Shown: positions 1-10,751, numbered from the stretch's first letter. The stretch is 64,000 nt of DNA from an uncultured Gammaproteobacteria bacterium (GCA_902512305.1 CABXIU010000001.1:124001-188000), one strand, 5' to 3'. Made by a program: numbers and translations. Notes: generated from the letters alone by a model not told the origin.

Positions 1-143
1 AAAGGTATTAATTTAAGTAATGAATCTTCTGAAGTAGTATTAAGTCCAACAAAGTTAATTTTATCAATTGGAGTAGAATAAGCTTGAGTAGTAAAAAATA
101 AGAAAAGTAGAATAAAGAATTGATTTAAATATTTTTTTTTCAT
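1..143 (-). CDS. Outer-membrane assembly factor with POTRA domain (BamA/TamA-like), N-terminal fragment truncated by the window edge
   Basis: Reverse-strand ATG at 141-143 gives MKKKYLNQFFILLFLLFFTTQAYSTPIDKINFVGLNTTSEDSLLKLIP: signal peptide followed by a POTRA-like start. Confidence 0.55.
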   Translation of the reverse strand, partial: MKKKYLNQFFILLFLFFTTQAYSTPIDKINFVGLNTTSEDSLLKLIP

Positions 144-275
144 TTTTTACCTGTATTAGTTAATTTTAAAAAAACTCTAAATACTTTCAGTTTTGTCAGT
201 TCAAATGCAATTTTAACAAAATAACTTAACTAGTTGTTGGAGTAACATTAAATAATGCGTTTGTAGCATGTTTAT

Positions 276-641
276 TTAAATTGACACTTCATGATAGTTT
301 TTATTATCATTATTTTTGTTAACTCTATTGACGTAATCTAGCCATAACTCATCTTTCTTGTTTCCTAAGTGGTATAGGTAGCTCCATGAATAGATACCAG
401 TTGTGTGACCATCACTATAATGAATTGCAATTGCATAGTTCCCCATGGGAGTAAGTGAACTTATAGTTACATCTTGTTTATTTAATTGAAGTGTTTCTTG
501 GCCTGGAACATGACCTCTAACTTCTGCAGAAGGAGAGTAAACTCTCAAATATTCGCTAGTCATCGCAAAATTATTATCTTCAAATGCTACTGTAAGAAGT
601 TTTTTATTTTTACTCAATACAATATTTACTGGAGGATTCAT
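276..641 (-). CDS. DUF971 family protein (gamma-butyrobetaine hydroxylase N-terminal-like)
   Basis: ORF with LRVYSPSAEVRGH and the GNYAIAIHYSDGHTTGIYSWSYLYHLG motif typical of DUF971. Confidence 0.85.
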   Translation of the reverse strand: MNPPVNIVLSKNKKLLTVAFEDNNFAMTSEYLRVYSPSAEVRGHVPGQETLQLNKQDVTISSLTPMGNYAIAIHYSDGHTTGIYSWSYLYHLGNKKDELWLDYVNRVNKNNDNKNYHEVSI

Positions 642-724
642 TCAAATATAAGTGATTTAATGTAACTAAATTTTAACATAGCACTAATAATAAAAAAACT
701 TATACAAAAGGTTAAAATATAATT

Positions 725-1543
725 ATGATAAATTTTACAAAAATGCATGGTCTTGGTAATGATTTTGTTGTTATGAACAACATAGATGGTGATATTTCAT
801 TATCAACTGAAGAGATTCGTAAGCTTGCCGATCGTCGTTTTGGTATTGGTTTTGATCAATTACTCATGGTTGAAAGTGCAACCTCTAAAGAAGCTAATTT
901 TAGATATGTAATATTTAATGCTGACGGTTCAGAGGTAAGTCAATGTGGCAATGGTGCTAGATGTTTTGCACTCTATCTTCAAAAGAAAAATCTTACATAT
1001 AAAAATACTCTAACTGTTGAAACTAATACTGGCTTATTAACTCTAAATATTAATAGTGATGAATCCGTCGAAGTTGATATGGGAACTCCGAATTTTAAGC
1101 CTTCAAAGATACCTTTAAAATTTGATCAAATATCATCAGAGTACATGGTAGAGGGGCATGAAGTTGGATCATTATCAATTGGAAATCCTCATGCTGTATT
1201 GATACAAGATGAAATCAATAATGTGGAGGAAATTTCCATGAAAATTCAATCTAGCAATCTTTTTCCTGAAGGCGTTAATATTGGTTTTATGAAAGTTTTA
1301 AATAATAAAGAAATACAGCTTAGAGTAGTTGAGAGGGGTGTTGGCGAAACCCTTGCTTGTGGCTCTGGTGCTTGTGCTGCTGTAATTTATGGTGTAAGGA
1401 AAGGAATTCTTGATTCTAAGGTAACTGTTCATTTAAATGGTGGTGATGCAACTGTTGAGTTTGATGGAGAGAGAGTCTTTTTAACTGGCCCTGGAGAGTT
1501 TGTTTATGAGGGCTCTGTCAATCTAAGAAGTGGGGACTCCTAA
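725..1543 (+). CDS. dapF: Diaminopimelate epimerase
   Basis: MHGLGNDFVV start, CGNGARC and ACGSGACAA active-site motifs. Confidence 0.97.
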   Translation: MINFTKMHGLGNDFVVMNNIDGDISLSTEEIRKLADRRFGIGFDQLLMVESATSKEANFRYVIFNADGSEVSQCGNGARCFALYLQKKNLTYKNTLTVETNTGLLTLNINSDESVEVDMGTPNFKPSKIPLKFDQISSEYMVEGHEVGSLSIGNPHAVLIQDEINNVEEISMKIQSSNLFPEGVNIGFMKVLNNKEIQLRVVERGVGETLACGSGACAAVIYGVRKGILDSKVTVHLNGGDATVEFDGERVFLTGPGEFVYEGSVNLRSGDS

Positions 1544-2343
1544 GATTCTAATGACCTTTGTGATATTAGCTCTCGATTTGTTAAATCATAAGCTGTAAGC
1601 ATTCCTCCCCATACGCATCCATGATCTAAAGGATAAATGTTCTTTATTTGTATATCTTTGAGTGTTGACCAATGTCCAAAAAAAATCCTTTGATTACTCA
1701 TTATGCGCTCAGAGTGCAAAAACCAAGCTTTATAGCCTTTTGGATTTTTGTCAGTATTAAGCTTGTGATCAAATTCAAGCTCGCCATTTTTTTTGCAAAA
1801 ACGTATGCGCATCAAAGCATTAATTGTATAACGAGACTTTTCATTATTTGTCAGATTATCGCGCCAAGAATTAGGTTTATTGCCGTACATCTGAGATAAA
1901 AAACTAACAACATTATTGGATTGAAGATTATTTTCAACTATTGCACTATTTGAAAAAACATCAGATTTATCCCATTGTGGAGGGACACCGGCATGTACAA
2001 ACAAAGCGTCCTTATAATCAATCGCGAGTGGCCTTTGAAGCAAATAGTCAATTAACTTCGATTTATCACTAGCTTTTAAGATGTCTTGAAAAGTATCTTT
2101 TTTATTAGGCTTCCTATCTGTTAGAGCACACACAAGAAGATGAAAATCATGGTTTCCTAAAACTAAGTCCATATTGTCCTTGTTGGAATAGATAAATCGA
2201 AGGGTCTCTAGCGAATTAGTTCCACGATTAACTACATCTCCTAAAAAGTATAATCGATCTCTATCTATCTTAAAGTTGATTTTTTTGAGAAGAGCTGAAA
2301 GAGTTTTATAGCAACCCTGAACATCTCCAATAGCATAATCCAT
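1540..2343 (-). CDS. apaH: Bis(5'-nucleosyl)-tetraphosphatase, symmetrical
   Basis: YAIGDVQGCY, FLGDVVNRG, LGNHDFH calcineurin-like phosphatase motifs; next to apaG/rsmA. Confidence 0.95.
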   Translation of the reverse strand: MDYAIGDVQGCYKTLSALLKKINFKIDRDRLYFLGDVVNRGTNSLETLRFIYSNKDNMDLVLGNHDFHLLVCALTDRKPNKKDTFQDILKASDKSKLIDYLLQRPLAIDYKDALFVHAGVPPQWDKSDVFSNSAIVENNLQSNNVVSFLSQMYGNKPNSWRDNLTNNEKSRYTINALMRIRFCKKNGELEFDHKLNTDKNPKGYKAWFLHSERIMSNQRIFFGHWSTLKDIQIKNIYPLDHGCVWGGMLTAYDLTNRELISQRSLES

Positions 2344-2350
2344 TTATCTA

Positions 2351-2728
2351 TTAATGTAACGTACGAGGTTCGCTCAAGGTGAATTCTGGAATATCTGCAT
2401 CAAATCTTTGACCTGAGTCGCTAATCATTCCATAGGAGCCTTTCATAGTGCCTGTTTCAGTATTTATTATTGCTCCAGAGCTGTACTGAAAACTCTCACC
2501 TGGAGATAAATGGGGCTGTTGTCCAATTACCCCTTCTCCAATGACCTCTTCAGTTTGTCCAGATTCGTCCTGGATTAGCCACCGCCTGGTTCTCAGTTGA
2601 GCGCCTACATCTCCATGATTCGTAATGGTAATCGTGTAAGCATATGCATATTGCTTATTTAGAATATCCGACTGGTCATTGAGATAGGTGACTTCAACAT
2701 TAATTTCGATTTTGTTTTTCATAATCAT
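2351..2728 (-). CDS. apaG: ApaG (Co2+/Mg2+ efflux protein ApaG family)
   Basis: YAYTITITNHGDVGAQLRTRRWLIQD and GVIGQQPHLSPGESFQYSSG; apaH-apaG-rsmA-pdxA synteny; overlaps rsmA 3' end. Confidence 0.95.
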   Translation of the reverse strand: MIMKNKIEINVEVTYLNDQSDILNKQYAYAYTITITNHGDVGAQLRTRRWLIQDESGQTEEVIGEGVIGQQPHLSPGESFQYSSGAIINTETGTMKGSYGMISDSGQRFDADIPEFTLSEPRTLH

Positions 2729-3461
2729 TCATCAGTGTTACAAAGTTTTCAAGGCTTAACATTTCAGCTCTTTGGGATAAATCAATTTGAGTTTGAGACT
2801 GATTTAGAGCTAATTTTAAACAATTTTTTAGTGTTTTTCTTCTATGAGAAAATGCTAATTTAACTATATTTTCAAGGGGTTTTGAGTTTTGAACTAAAGG
2901 ATCTTTTTTTGTTTTTAAATAAAGTATAGCAGATTCAATTTTAGGTTGCGGGTCAAAAGATTCTTTGGGAACTGTAAACATTAACTCAGTATCAAAAAAT
3001 GCTTGAATGATAACACTAATCCTACCATATGACTTACTTCCTGGTGATGCTACAATTCGTTCAACAACCTCTTTTTGAAGCATAAACGTCATATCAACTA
3101 TATTACTTCTAAAGTTGAGTAAATGAAATAATAAAGGGGAAGATATGTTATATGGAAGGTTGCCAACCACTCTAATTTTTGATGAAAATTGATCAAAATC
3201 AAATGTTAGTGCATCTGAATTATAAATTGTTATTTTGTGACTATTCTTGCTGCTAAGAATCGAAATTAAATCACGATCTATTTCAATGACATAAAGATGG
3301 TCAAGATATTCAGCTAGAGGAAATGTTAAAGCTCCTTTGCCAGGACCTATTTCAACAATGATGTCATTACTCTTTGGAGCAATAGTCGAGACAATCTGGT
3401 TGATAACTTGATCGTCAACCAAAAAGTTTTGTCCAAATCTTTTTCTAGGCTTGTGAACCAC
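2700..3461 (-). CDS. rsmA: 16S rRNA dimethyladenosine transferase
   Basis: RKRFGQNFLVD, VEIGPGKGALT, NLPYNIS motifs. Confidence 0.97.
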   Translation of the reverse strand: MVHKPRKRFGQNFLVDDQVINQIVSTIAPKSNDIIVEIGPGKGALTFPLAEYLDHLYVIEIDRDLISILSSKNSHKITIYNSDALTFDFDQFSSKIRVVGNLPYNISSPLLFHLLNFRSNIVDMTFMLQKEVVERIVASPGSKSYGRISVIIQAFFDTELMFTVPKESFDPQPKIESAILYLKTKKDPLVQNSKPLENIVKLAFSHRRKTLKNCLKLALNQSQTQIDLSQRAEMLSLENFVTLMNDYEKQNRN

Positions 3462-4407
3462 TACTACTTATTTTTTCAAAGAAAGATAATGCGCAGTTAA
3501 AGCTCCCTAGGCTGATATTGCCTGTTCCAGCTAGATCTAGTGCTGTTCCATGGTCCACGGAGGTTCTAATAAATGGAAGTCCGAGAGTTATATTAGCTGC
3601 ATTTTTAAAACCACTGGACTTTAAAACTGGCAAGCCTTGATCGTGATACATTGCAAGGACTACATCAATGCCTTTTAAAGATTCAGCTGTAAAGGCGGTA
3701 TCGGCAGGAACTGGCCCAATAAGATTAAAGTCATTATTATTTAAAAGATCAATAACTGGACTAATTATAGTTATTTCTTCATCTCCAAGATATCCGTCTT
3801 CTCCAGCATGAGGATTGAGCCCACAAACCAAGATTTTTGGTTTATTAACGCCTAAAAATTTCGAATTATTATTAATAATAGTAATAACTTCAATGAGTGA
3901 ATCTTTATTAATATTTCTTGGAACGTCTTTAAGTGCAAGATGCGTTGTCGCTAAAGCTACCTTGAGGTTTGAAGTAGCAAGTAACATTACTGTTTTAGGG
4001 GTATCTGATAATTCTGCAAAATACTCTGTATGTCCACTAAATTTAATACCGGCTTCATTAATGACTGCTTTGTTTATTGGTCCGGTAAGAATGCCACTAT
4101 TCTGATTATCTAAACATCTTTTTGTTGCATGTTGTAATAAAGATAAAACATACTCAGCATTATCAGGGTTAAGCTTTCCTGGTAAAACTTTTGTCTTGGC
4201 TTTAATTGGAAAGATAAATAATTCTCCTGCATTTTTTGTGGGCTTCTCGGTTAAAGAAAGAGGTAATTTAAGTGTTTTTGCTCTACTTATTAAAACGTCT
4301 GGATCACAATAAACTTGCAAATCTTTAGTTCTTTCTTTTTGGGCATGCAAAATTGCTATATCGGGTCCAATTCCAGATGGTTCGCCTGAAGTAAATGCAA
4401 TTGACAT
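3445..4407 (-). CDS. pdxA: 4-hydroxythreonine-4-phosphate dehydrogenase
   Basis: TSGEPSGIGPDI, TGPINKAVI, GHTEYFAEL, AMYHDQGLPVLK motifs. Confidence 0.97.
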   Translation of the reverse strand: MSIAFTSGEPSGIGPDIAILHAQKERTKDLQVYCDPDVLISRAKTLKLPLSLTEKPTKNAGELFIFPIKAKTKVLPGKLNPDNAEYVLSLLQHATKRCLDNQNSGILTGPINKAVINEAGIKFSGHTEYFAELSDTPKTVMLLATSNLKVALATTHLALKDVPRNINKDSLIEVITIINNNSKFLGVNKPKILVCGLNPHAGEDGYLGDEEITIISPVIDLLNNNDFNLIGPVPADTAFTAESLKGIDVVLAMYHDQGLPVLKSSGFKNAANITLGLPFIRTSVDHGTALDLAGTGNISLGSFNCALSFFEKISSSGSQA

Positions 4408-4411
4408 ATAT

Positions 4412-4810
4412 TTAGTCTAGCTTATTAATTGTAAGAATGGTCAAAGTGGCTACAGAGCCAGAGAGAAACATACCCCAAAGAATGTCAGCAATAACAAGTT
4501 TTAGACTGAAAATATTCATGGATGCATAGACTGTTAAATCATAAGTTCCGTAGGTGACTAGGCCAAAAAAAGCACCAATTAAAAATACATTAAAAAGTGA
4601 ATTATCTTGATTCGGATTAATGACAAAAAATATTAAACCAAGCAAAAAAATTACATAAAAAATTAGTGCCGGTGGAATCTTCAGTTCCATAAGTGCTGCA
4701 ACCTCTTGTTTGTACATAGGTGTGGCAACAAAATAAATCCAAAAAACATCAATAATGAAGAAAAAGAGAAGTGCAATAAAGAATGTTTTAATCATAATAT
4801 TAGATTGCAT
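4412..4810 (-). CDS. DUF2177 family membrane protein
   Basis: Four-TM-like hydrophobic pattern, IDVFWIYFVATPMY and YGTYDLTVYAS typical of DUF2177. Confidence 0.8.
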   Translation of the reverse strand: MQSNIMIKTFFIALLFFFIIDVFWIYFVATPMYKQEVAALMELKIPPALIFYVIFLLGLIFFVINPNQDNSLFNVFLIGAFFGLVTYGTYDLTVYASMNIFSLKLVIADILWGMFLSGSVATLTILTINKLD

Positions 4811-4860
4811 TTAGGTTGTAATATAGGGCTATTTTATCAATGATAAGTCAAAAGCAAGAT

Positions 4861-5808
4861 TTAATTTACTAGCTCACCCTTAGCTTGAAGGTCTGCGTGA
4901 TACGAGGATCTAACCATTGGGCCGCTTGCAACTTGTGAAAAGCCAAGTTCTTTTGCTATTGTTTTATATTCTTCAAATTGTTTTGGGGTTATATATTCTT
5001 CAACAGTCAAATGGTGTCGACTTGGTTGTAAATATTGACCTAGTGTGAGCATATCAACTTTGTGACTCCTGAGGTCATTAAGAACATTAATCACCTGTTT
5101 TTGTGTCTCCCCAACTCCTAGCATTAATCCAGATTTAGTTTTAACGTGAGGATGCTTTTCTTTAAAATTATTGAGTAGCTCAAGAGATTGCTGATAATCT
5201 GAACCAGGTCTGACTTTAGGATAAAGGCTAGGCACAGTCTCCAGATTATGATTGAATACGTCAGGTGGGCAATCATGAAAAATATCTAATGCTTTTTTAA
5301 CTCGACCTCTAAAATCAGGGGTCAAAATTTCAATTTTTACACTTGGTGTTTTTTGTCTAATTTCATCGATACAAGCCTTGAAGTGACTGGCTCCACCATC
5401 TCTAAGGTCATCGCGATCAACAGAGGTTATTACAACATATCTTAAAGACATTTTTGAGATAGTTTTGGCGAGATGTTGAGGTTCATTTATATCTAATGGA
5501 TTAGGCCTTCCATGTGCAACATCACAAAATGGACATCTTCTTGTGCATATTTGACCCATAATCATAAAGGTTGCTGTTCCATGATTAAAGCACTCACTTA
5601 GGTTGGGGCATTGAGCTTCTTCACATACAGTAAAAAGATCTTGACTTCTAAGTGTTTTTTTAAGTTCGTTGACCTTACTGGAGTTAGTATGTCTAATTCT
5701 TATCCATTCAGGTTTTTTTAAAGGAGTTCTTTTAGAATCAGGCTTTATCCTAAGTCGACTAATTTTAGATTCACCTTTAAGTGCTTTGATTTCAAGCTCT
5801 TGTAACAT
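4861..5808 (-). CDS. lipA: Lipoyl synthase
   Basis: [13 protein letters not shown] and [13 protein letters not shown] radical-SAM cysteine motifs. Confidence 0.97.
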   Translation of the reverse strand: MLQELEIKALKGESKISRLRIKPDSKRTPLKKPEWIRIRHTNSSKVNELKKTLRSQDLFTVCEEAQCPNLSECFNHGTATFMIMGQICTRRCPFCDVAHGRPNPLDINEPQHLAKTISKMSLRYVVITSVDRDDLRDGGASHFKACIDEIRQKTPSVKIEILTPDFRGRVKKALDIFHDCPPDVFNHNLETVPSLYPKVRPGSDYQQSLELLNNFKEKHPHVKTKSGLMLGVGETQKQVINVLNDLRSHKVDMLTLGQYLQPSRHHLTVEEYITPKQFEEYKTIAKELGFSQVASGPMVRSSYHADLQAKGELVN

Positions 5809-5957
5809 AGTTAATCAAATACTGTAATAGTTAATGTTGAATGCCAGAAGTACTGATGGCATTATCCATTAGATTAAGTATTTTTGTGAGCTTTAAATCA
5901 CTTAAAAAATTTCACTAAATACACAAACAACTTAATTTTAAACGATTAAAAAAAATG

Positions 5958-6893
5958 CTATACAGTATGAATTGAAGTTCCATCTAACAAGTAATTACTA
6001 ACCTGGTTAGCTGCCATTTCAGCAACTACAATTGATGCTTCTGCAGTCGAGGCAGCGATATGAGGTGTTAATATCACTTTAGGATTATTAAATAAAACGT
6101 TTTCTTTAGCAGGCTCATTTGAATATACGTCTATTGCTGCTCCAGCAATCAAGCCTTCATTTAAGGCGTCATTTAAGTCATTTTCATCAACAATATTGCC
6201 ACGTGCCGCATTGATGATTAAAGCCGAAGGTTTAATTTTTTCGTAATGCTCTTTGCTTAGTAGAGGCTTACCATTTGCAGCTGCTTTTCCATGAAAACTA
6301 ATAATGTCACTTGTGCTGATGAGTTCTTCAAAACTAACATTTTTCACATGTGGAAAATCTGCTTGTCTCGATTCTAATGATTTAGAATAAACTAAGACAT
6401 TTACATCAAAACCTTTGACCAAATTACTCAGTCTGGCTCCTACGTTTCCAAAACCAACGATACCAAGGGTTTTTTTAGAAAGCTCGTTGCCTTTAATGGC
6501 TTTTTTCTGCCATTCTCCTCTATGAGTAGTTTGATCTGCAAAAGGGATTTTTCTTAATGCCGCCATAATTAAGGCAAACGCATGTTCCGCTGTTGCATTG
6601 GTGTTGCCGCCTGGCGTGTTCATTACAACCACACCGTTTTCTTTTGCTGTAACTAGATCGATATTGTCTACACCTGCACCAGCTCTAGCGATGGCTTTTA
6701 GTTTTGTAGCAGCTCCAAGAATATTTTTGGTCACAGTAGTGGCTGATCTAACAAGCAATCCATCGTATTCAGGAATAATTTTAATCAGCTCCTCCTCAGA
6801 TAAACCTGTTATTACATCAACTGAAATATTTTTTTCTTCAAATATTTGCTCCGCAACGTTGCTCATTGCATCTGAAATAAGTACTTTAAACAT
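5958..6893 (-). CDS. serA: D-3-phosphoglycerate dehydrogenase-like 2-hydroxyacid dehydrogenase (short form, no ACT domain)
   Basis: GAGVDNID, VMNTPGGNTNATAEHA, NAARGNIVDE; 311 aa; overlaps serC start. Confidence 0.85.
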   Translation of the reverse strand: MFKVLISDAMSNVAEQIFEEKNISVDVITGLSEEELIKIIPEYDGLLVRSATTVTKNILGAATKLKAIARAGAGVDNIDLVTAKENGVVVMNTPGGNTNATAEHAFALIMAALRKIPFADQTTHRGEWQKKAIKGNELSKKTLGIVGFGNVGARLSNLVKGFDVNVLVYSKSLESRQADFPHVKNVSFEELISTSDIISFHGKAAANGKPLLSKEHYEKIKPSALIINAARGNIVDENDLNDALNEGLIAGAAIDVYSNEPAKENVLFNNPKVILTPHIAASTAEASIVVAEMAANQVSNYLLDGTSIHTV

Positions 6894-8043
6894 AATTTGA
6901 CCTCACTTTTTGATACGCCCAATCTATCCAAGGAAGTAGTTTCTTTACATCATCCGGCTCAACAGTACTTCCACCCCAAACTCTAAAGGATGGTGGTGCT
7001 TTTGCATAAGAATTAATATCAAAAGCTACTTCTTCTTCCATCAATAAACTAATGATCTCTTTCATTATTTCTTTTTGTTGCTTTTCATCCTTTTCAACAA
7101 ACCAATTTTCACTAATTTTAAAGGTAATACTTGTATTTGATCTTAAATCAGGGTCTTTGGATAAAAATTCCACCCAATTTGTGTTATTTATCCAATTTTC
7201 TATAGTATTAAATGATTCTTCCGATCTATTAATTAAAGCATCAAGGCCGCCAATATCTTCAGCCCAATTTAATACATCAATAGCATCTTCAACGCAAAGC
7301 ATTGAGGGAGTATTAATAGTGCTACCTTCAAAAATTCCTGATATAAATTTCTTTTTAGATGCCATTCGAAAAACTTTTGGAATAGGCCATGTTGGCTGGT
7401 GACTTTCTAATCTTTCAACTGCTCTTGGAGATAATGCAATCATTCCATGGGCAGCTTCTCCGCCGAGTGCTTTTTGCCATGACCAAGTAATAACATCACA
7501 TTTATCATAATCAATAGGCATTGCAAAAACTGCAGAAGTGGCATCACATATTGTAAGTCCTTCTCTATTGTCAGGTATCCAGTCACCATTAGGAACTTTA
7601 ATTCCTGAAGTAGTTCCATTCCATGTAAAAATGACATCTCTAGAAAAATCAACTTTACTTAAATCTGGTAATTCTCCATAAGGGGCCAAATGAACGTTTT
7701 TATCTTCAATTTTCAATTCATCTGTAATGTCTAGAAGCCAGTCTCTACCAAAATTTTCCCAAGCAAGAATATCAATACCTCGATTACCAAGCAAACACCA
7801 CATTGCAGCCTCTAATGCTCCAGTATCAGAACCAGGCATAATTCCTACATGATAGTCATCAGGAAGACCAAGAATTGACTTAGATTTATTAATTACTTCT
7901 TTTAACTTATCTTTACATTTTGGTGTCCTGTGAGACCTGCCTAATAAAGCTCCCTCTAGATTATTTATTGACCAATTAGGTCTTTTTGAACAAGGGCCAC
8001 TTGAAAAATTAGGGTTATCTGGTCTGATATCTGGCAAATTCAT
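6886..8043 (-). CDS. serC: Phosphoserine aminotransferase (long TIGR01365-like type)
   Basis: NFSSGPCSKRPNW, GRSHR, ITWSWQKALGGEAAHGM PLP-lysine region. Confidence 0.85.
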   Translation of the reverse strand: MNLPDIRPDNPNFSSGPCSKRPNWSINNLEGALLGRSHRTPKCKDKLKEVINKSKSILGLPDDYHVGIMPGSDTGALEAAMWCLLGNRGIDILAWENFGRDWLLDITDELKIEDKNVHLAPYGELPDLSKVDFSRDVIFTWNGTTSGIKVPNGDWIPDNREGLTICDATSAVFAMPIDYDKCDVITWSWQKALGGEAAHGMIALSPRAVERLESHQPTWPIPKVFRMASKKKFISGIFEGSTINTPSMLCVEDAIDVLNWAEDIGGLDALINRSEESFNTIENWINNTNWVEFLSKDPDLRSNTSITFKISENWFVEKDEKQQKEIMKEIISLLMEEEVAFDINSYAKAPPSFRVWGGSTVEPDDVKKLLPWIDWAYQKVRSNYV

Positions 8044-8046
8044 TAG

Positions 8047-9279
8047 TTAATTCTCCTGGTTAAATTCATATACGACAAGGCCGTCCAAAGGCTTAGGATC
8101 GAACCATGTTGATTTAGGCGGCATAGTTAAATTATTGTCCGCCACTCTCATAACTTCATCAATGTGAGAAGGAAAGATTGAAAATGCTACACTGTCATTG
8201 TTTTCATTTACTTTTTTTTCTAGTGCAGTTAATCCATGGCAGCCTGCAATAAATCTAATCCTCTCATCATTATTAATATCCTTGATGCCTAATATAGGTA
8301 TTAAGCAGAAATTATTGATTATGTTAATATCCAATAAAGATAAAATATCATTTTCATTAGGAATATTGCCGATAAACTCCAGTGAATACCAATTGCCAAG
8401 ATGATACATACCAAATTGTCTATTGCTTTGAGGCTTAACAGCAGTGTCGCTGATTGTAACTTTAAAATTTTCTTTGAGCTTATCTAAAAAATCATGTTCT
8501 GAAAGACCATTTAAATCTTTAATCACTCTATTGTAATCAAATATTTTTGACTGTTCTGCTGGAAAGGCAGCTACCATAACCCCATCACAGTTTCTATTTC
8601 GATCGCTTTGAGAGCCATATTTTTTATAAGTTTGAGAGATGATATTCATGGCCCCCATTCTATGATGGCCATCTGCAATATATAAAGAGTTAATGGATCT
8701 TAGTTGTTTAGAAATTATTTCAATATCTTTAGAATCACTTATGCACCAAAGTTTGTGAACAGAATGATCAAAAGATTCAATGTCATAATGAGGTTCTAGC
8801 GAAGTAAAACTTTCTAATAATTGCTTAATATTTTTATCATCTGGGTAAGACATATAAATTGGACCGATTTGAGTTTCAATGTTAATCATCTGGTCAGCTC
8901 TTTCATTCATTCTTTTTTCAAGCGTATTTTCATGTCCTTTAATCTTATTGGATAAAAAATCATCAATATTGGCTAAAGCTAGAAATCCTAATTGAGTATG
9001 ATCTCCTTGTGAAATCTGATAAATATAAAAAGACAATCTATCATCTTGTTTTATAACTTCATTCTTCTTCATTTCATTGAAATGATTTTTAGCCGCAAGC
9101 AAAGTCTCAGATTCTTTTAGTTGTCCAACAGGGTTTAAAACTTTTAAATAATTCCAGTAATTTTTGTTGGATATTGAATCAATATTTTCTTCAGACAAGT
9201 GATCTGTTGAGGAGGCAATAATGTTTATAGCTTCCTCATTATATGGTCTAGTTCCTTTGAATGGTTTTAGTGAAACCAT
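8047..9279 (-). CDS. DUF1015 (COG4198) family protein
   Basis: KPFKGTRPY N-terminus and SLYIADGHHRMGAM motif; 3 nt upstream of serC. Confidence 0.85.
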   Translation of the reverse strand: MVSLKPFKGTRPYNEEAINIIASSTDHLSEENIDSISNKNYWNYLKVLNPVGQLKESETLLAAKNHFNEMKKNEVIKQDDRLSFYIYQISQGDHTQLGFLALANIDDFLSNKIKGHENTLEKRMNERADQMINIETQIGPIYMSYPDDKNIKQLLESFTSLEPHYDIESFDHSVHKLWCISDSKDIEIISKQLRSINSLYIADGHHRMGAMNIISQTYKKYGSQSDRNRNCDGVMVAAFPAEQSKIFDYNRVIKDLNGLSEHDFLDKLKENFKVTISDTAVKPQSNRQFGMYHLGNWYSLEFIGNIPNENDILSLLDINIINNFCLIPILGIKDINNDERIRFIAGCHGLTALEKKVNENNDSVAFSIFPSHIDEVMRVADNNLTMPPKSTWFDPKPLDGLVVYEFNQEN

Positions 9280-9395
9280 AATTTGATGTCTCTCTTTTTA
9301 TCCATCTGTATTTATACCTTGATAGCAACTACGAAACTTTAATAAAATTCAATACGACCATCAATTATATTTTAATAAATTGATCTTTTAAAGCT

Positions 9396-10013
9396 TTAAT
9401 ATTGAGTTTTATTAAGTGAGCTAATTATATGTACTGATAGTTCCTGCTGAATATCAGAAATACTCAGGATATTATCTGTTAAATTGCACATTTGTGTGAC
9501 CTTTAAATCACTATATCCACAGGGGTTTATCAACTTATAAGGAGCAAGGTCCATATCAATATTAAGGCTCAATCCATGATAAGTTCTTCCTTGTTTCACT
9601 TTGAGTCCGAGAGCAGCAATTTTAGAGCCATTTACATAAACCCCTGGCGCACCTGTTAAGGTATGTGCTTTAATATCATAAGTTGATAAAAATTCAATTA
9701 ATGACTGCTCAATTATAGAGACTATTTTCTTTATTCCAATGCCGAGTCTTTTTATATCTATTAGACAGTAGATTATTAGTTGACCTGGTGCATGATAGGT
9801 AATTTGACCACCTCGATCAGATTGAATAATAGGAATTTGAGTTGCCTTTAGTAAGTGTTCTGGCTTTCCAGAAAGACCTTGCGTAAAAACACTATTGTGC
9901 TCTAGCATCCATAGCTCATCTGGCGTGTCAATGTTTCTATTCTCTGTGAAAGAGACCATTTCTTTCCAGGTTGAAGTGTAGTCTTTAAGGCCTTTTTTCC
10001 GAATTTTAATCAT
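9396..10013 (-). CDS. lipB: Octanoyltransferase
   Basis: [43 protein letters not shown] motifs. Confidence 0.96.
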   Translation of the reverse strand: MIKIRKKGLKDYTSTWKEMVSFTENRNIDTPDELWMLEHNSVFTQGLSGKPEHLLKATQIPIIQSDRGGQITYHAPGQLIIYCLIDIKRLGIGIKKIVSIIEQSLIEFLSTYDIKAHTLTGAPGVYVNGSKIAALGLKVKQGRTYHGLSLNIDMDLAPYKLINPCGYSDLKVTQMCNLTDNILSISDIQQELSVHIISSLNKTQY

Positions 10014-10019
10014 TGATTT

Positions 10020-10289
10020 TTATAGAAGATATGATACTAAAGGACACTTTTGAAGATCTTCATTGATAGAGTCAAGCTGTTTTCGACTTGTTGCAATAAT
10101 TCGAATAGTTATAGATACATATTTCCCTTTAGAGCTATTTTTGATTGAAAATTGGTTTTCATGCAGTTTTCCAACATAATTTTCAACGATGGAACAGATA
10201 GTGTCTTTAAGATCAGGCTGATTTAAGCCAAAAACTTTTATCGGATACTCACAAGGGAATTTAAAGATGTCATCATTACTTTCGCTCAC
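10020..10289 (-). CDS. ybeD: YbeD family protein (DUF493)
   Basis: FKFPCEYPIKVFG start, adjacent to lipB as in E. coli. Confidence 0.85.
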   Translation of the reverse strand: MSESNDDIFKFPCEYPIKVFGLNQPDLKDTICSIVENYVGKLHENQFSIKNSSKGKYVSITIRIIATSRKQLDSINEDLQKCPLVSYLL

Positions 10290-10352
10290 ACTTCAAATTT
10301 TACCCATTAAACTTACTCATTAACAATTGTTAATAATAAAATACAGTTTTTT

Positions 10353-10688
10353 ATGTTAAATCAAAGAGCAATGATAGAAGACCTTAGTCCAAAAGAATTC
10401 CACCAAGCTTTAAATGAAGATGAAGTTATTCTAATTGATGTAAGAGAGAAATGGGAATTTGATATTTGTAAAATTGACGGCGCAGTCAACTTGCCTATGA
10501 GCACTATTACAGAGACTTATTCTGATTTGGATTCAAGTCTAAATTATTCACTATATTGTCATCATGGGGTGCGTTCTATGCAGGTTGCAAATTTCTTATT
10601 ATCTAATGGATTTAATAGGTTATTTAATCTGAGAGGTGGGATAGATGCCTGGTCAATTAAGATTGACAATTCTGTTGAGAGATATTGA
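10353..10688 (+). CDS. Rhodanese-like domain protein
   Basis: ILIDVREKWEFDICKIDGAVNLPM and YCHHGVRSMQVA; a downstream ATG (MIEDLSP) may be the true start. Confidence 0.85.
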   Translation: MLNQRAMIEDLSPKEFHQALNEDEVILIDVREKWEFDICKIDGAVNLPMSTITETYSDLDSSLNYSLYCHHGVRSMQVANFLLSNGFNRLFNLRGGIDAWSIKIDNSVERY

Positions 10689-10751
10689 GTTTCATCTCTA
10701 ATTTCTATTAATACGTCTATAATTTTATTGTTTCTTCTATAAATTTTAAAA

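Noticed and set aside
1672-1899. Plus-strand ORF antisense to apaH
   Set aside because: Fully inside a confidently identified gene, no recognisable domain, composition of a chance antisense frame.
5840-5863. Hairpin AATGCCA-10 nt-TGGCATT between serA and lipA
   Set aside because: Only 7 bp with no T tract; could be a weak terminator of the serine operon but not well enough supported.
6598-6900. Plus-strand ORF antisense to serA
   Set aside because: Shadow ORF; the minus-strand frame has clear dehydrogenase motifs.
7440-7652. Minus-strand ORF in an alternate frame of serC
   Set aside because: Nested in serC; the apparent peptide is a frame-shifted reading of the PLP-enzyme coding sequence.
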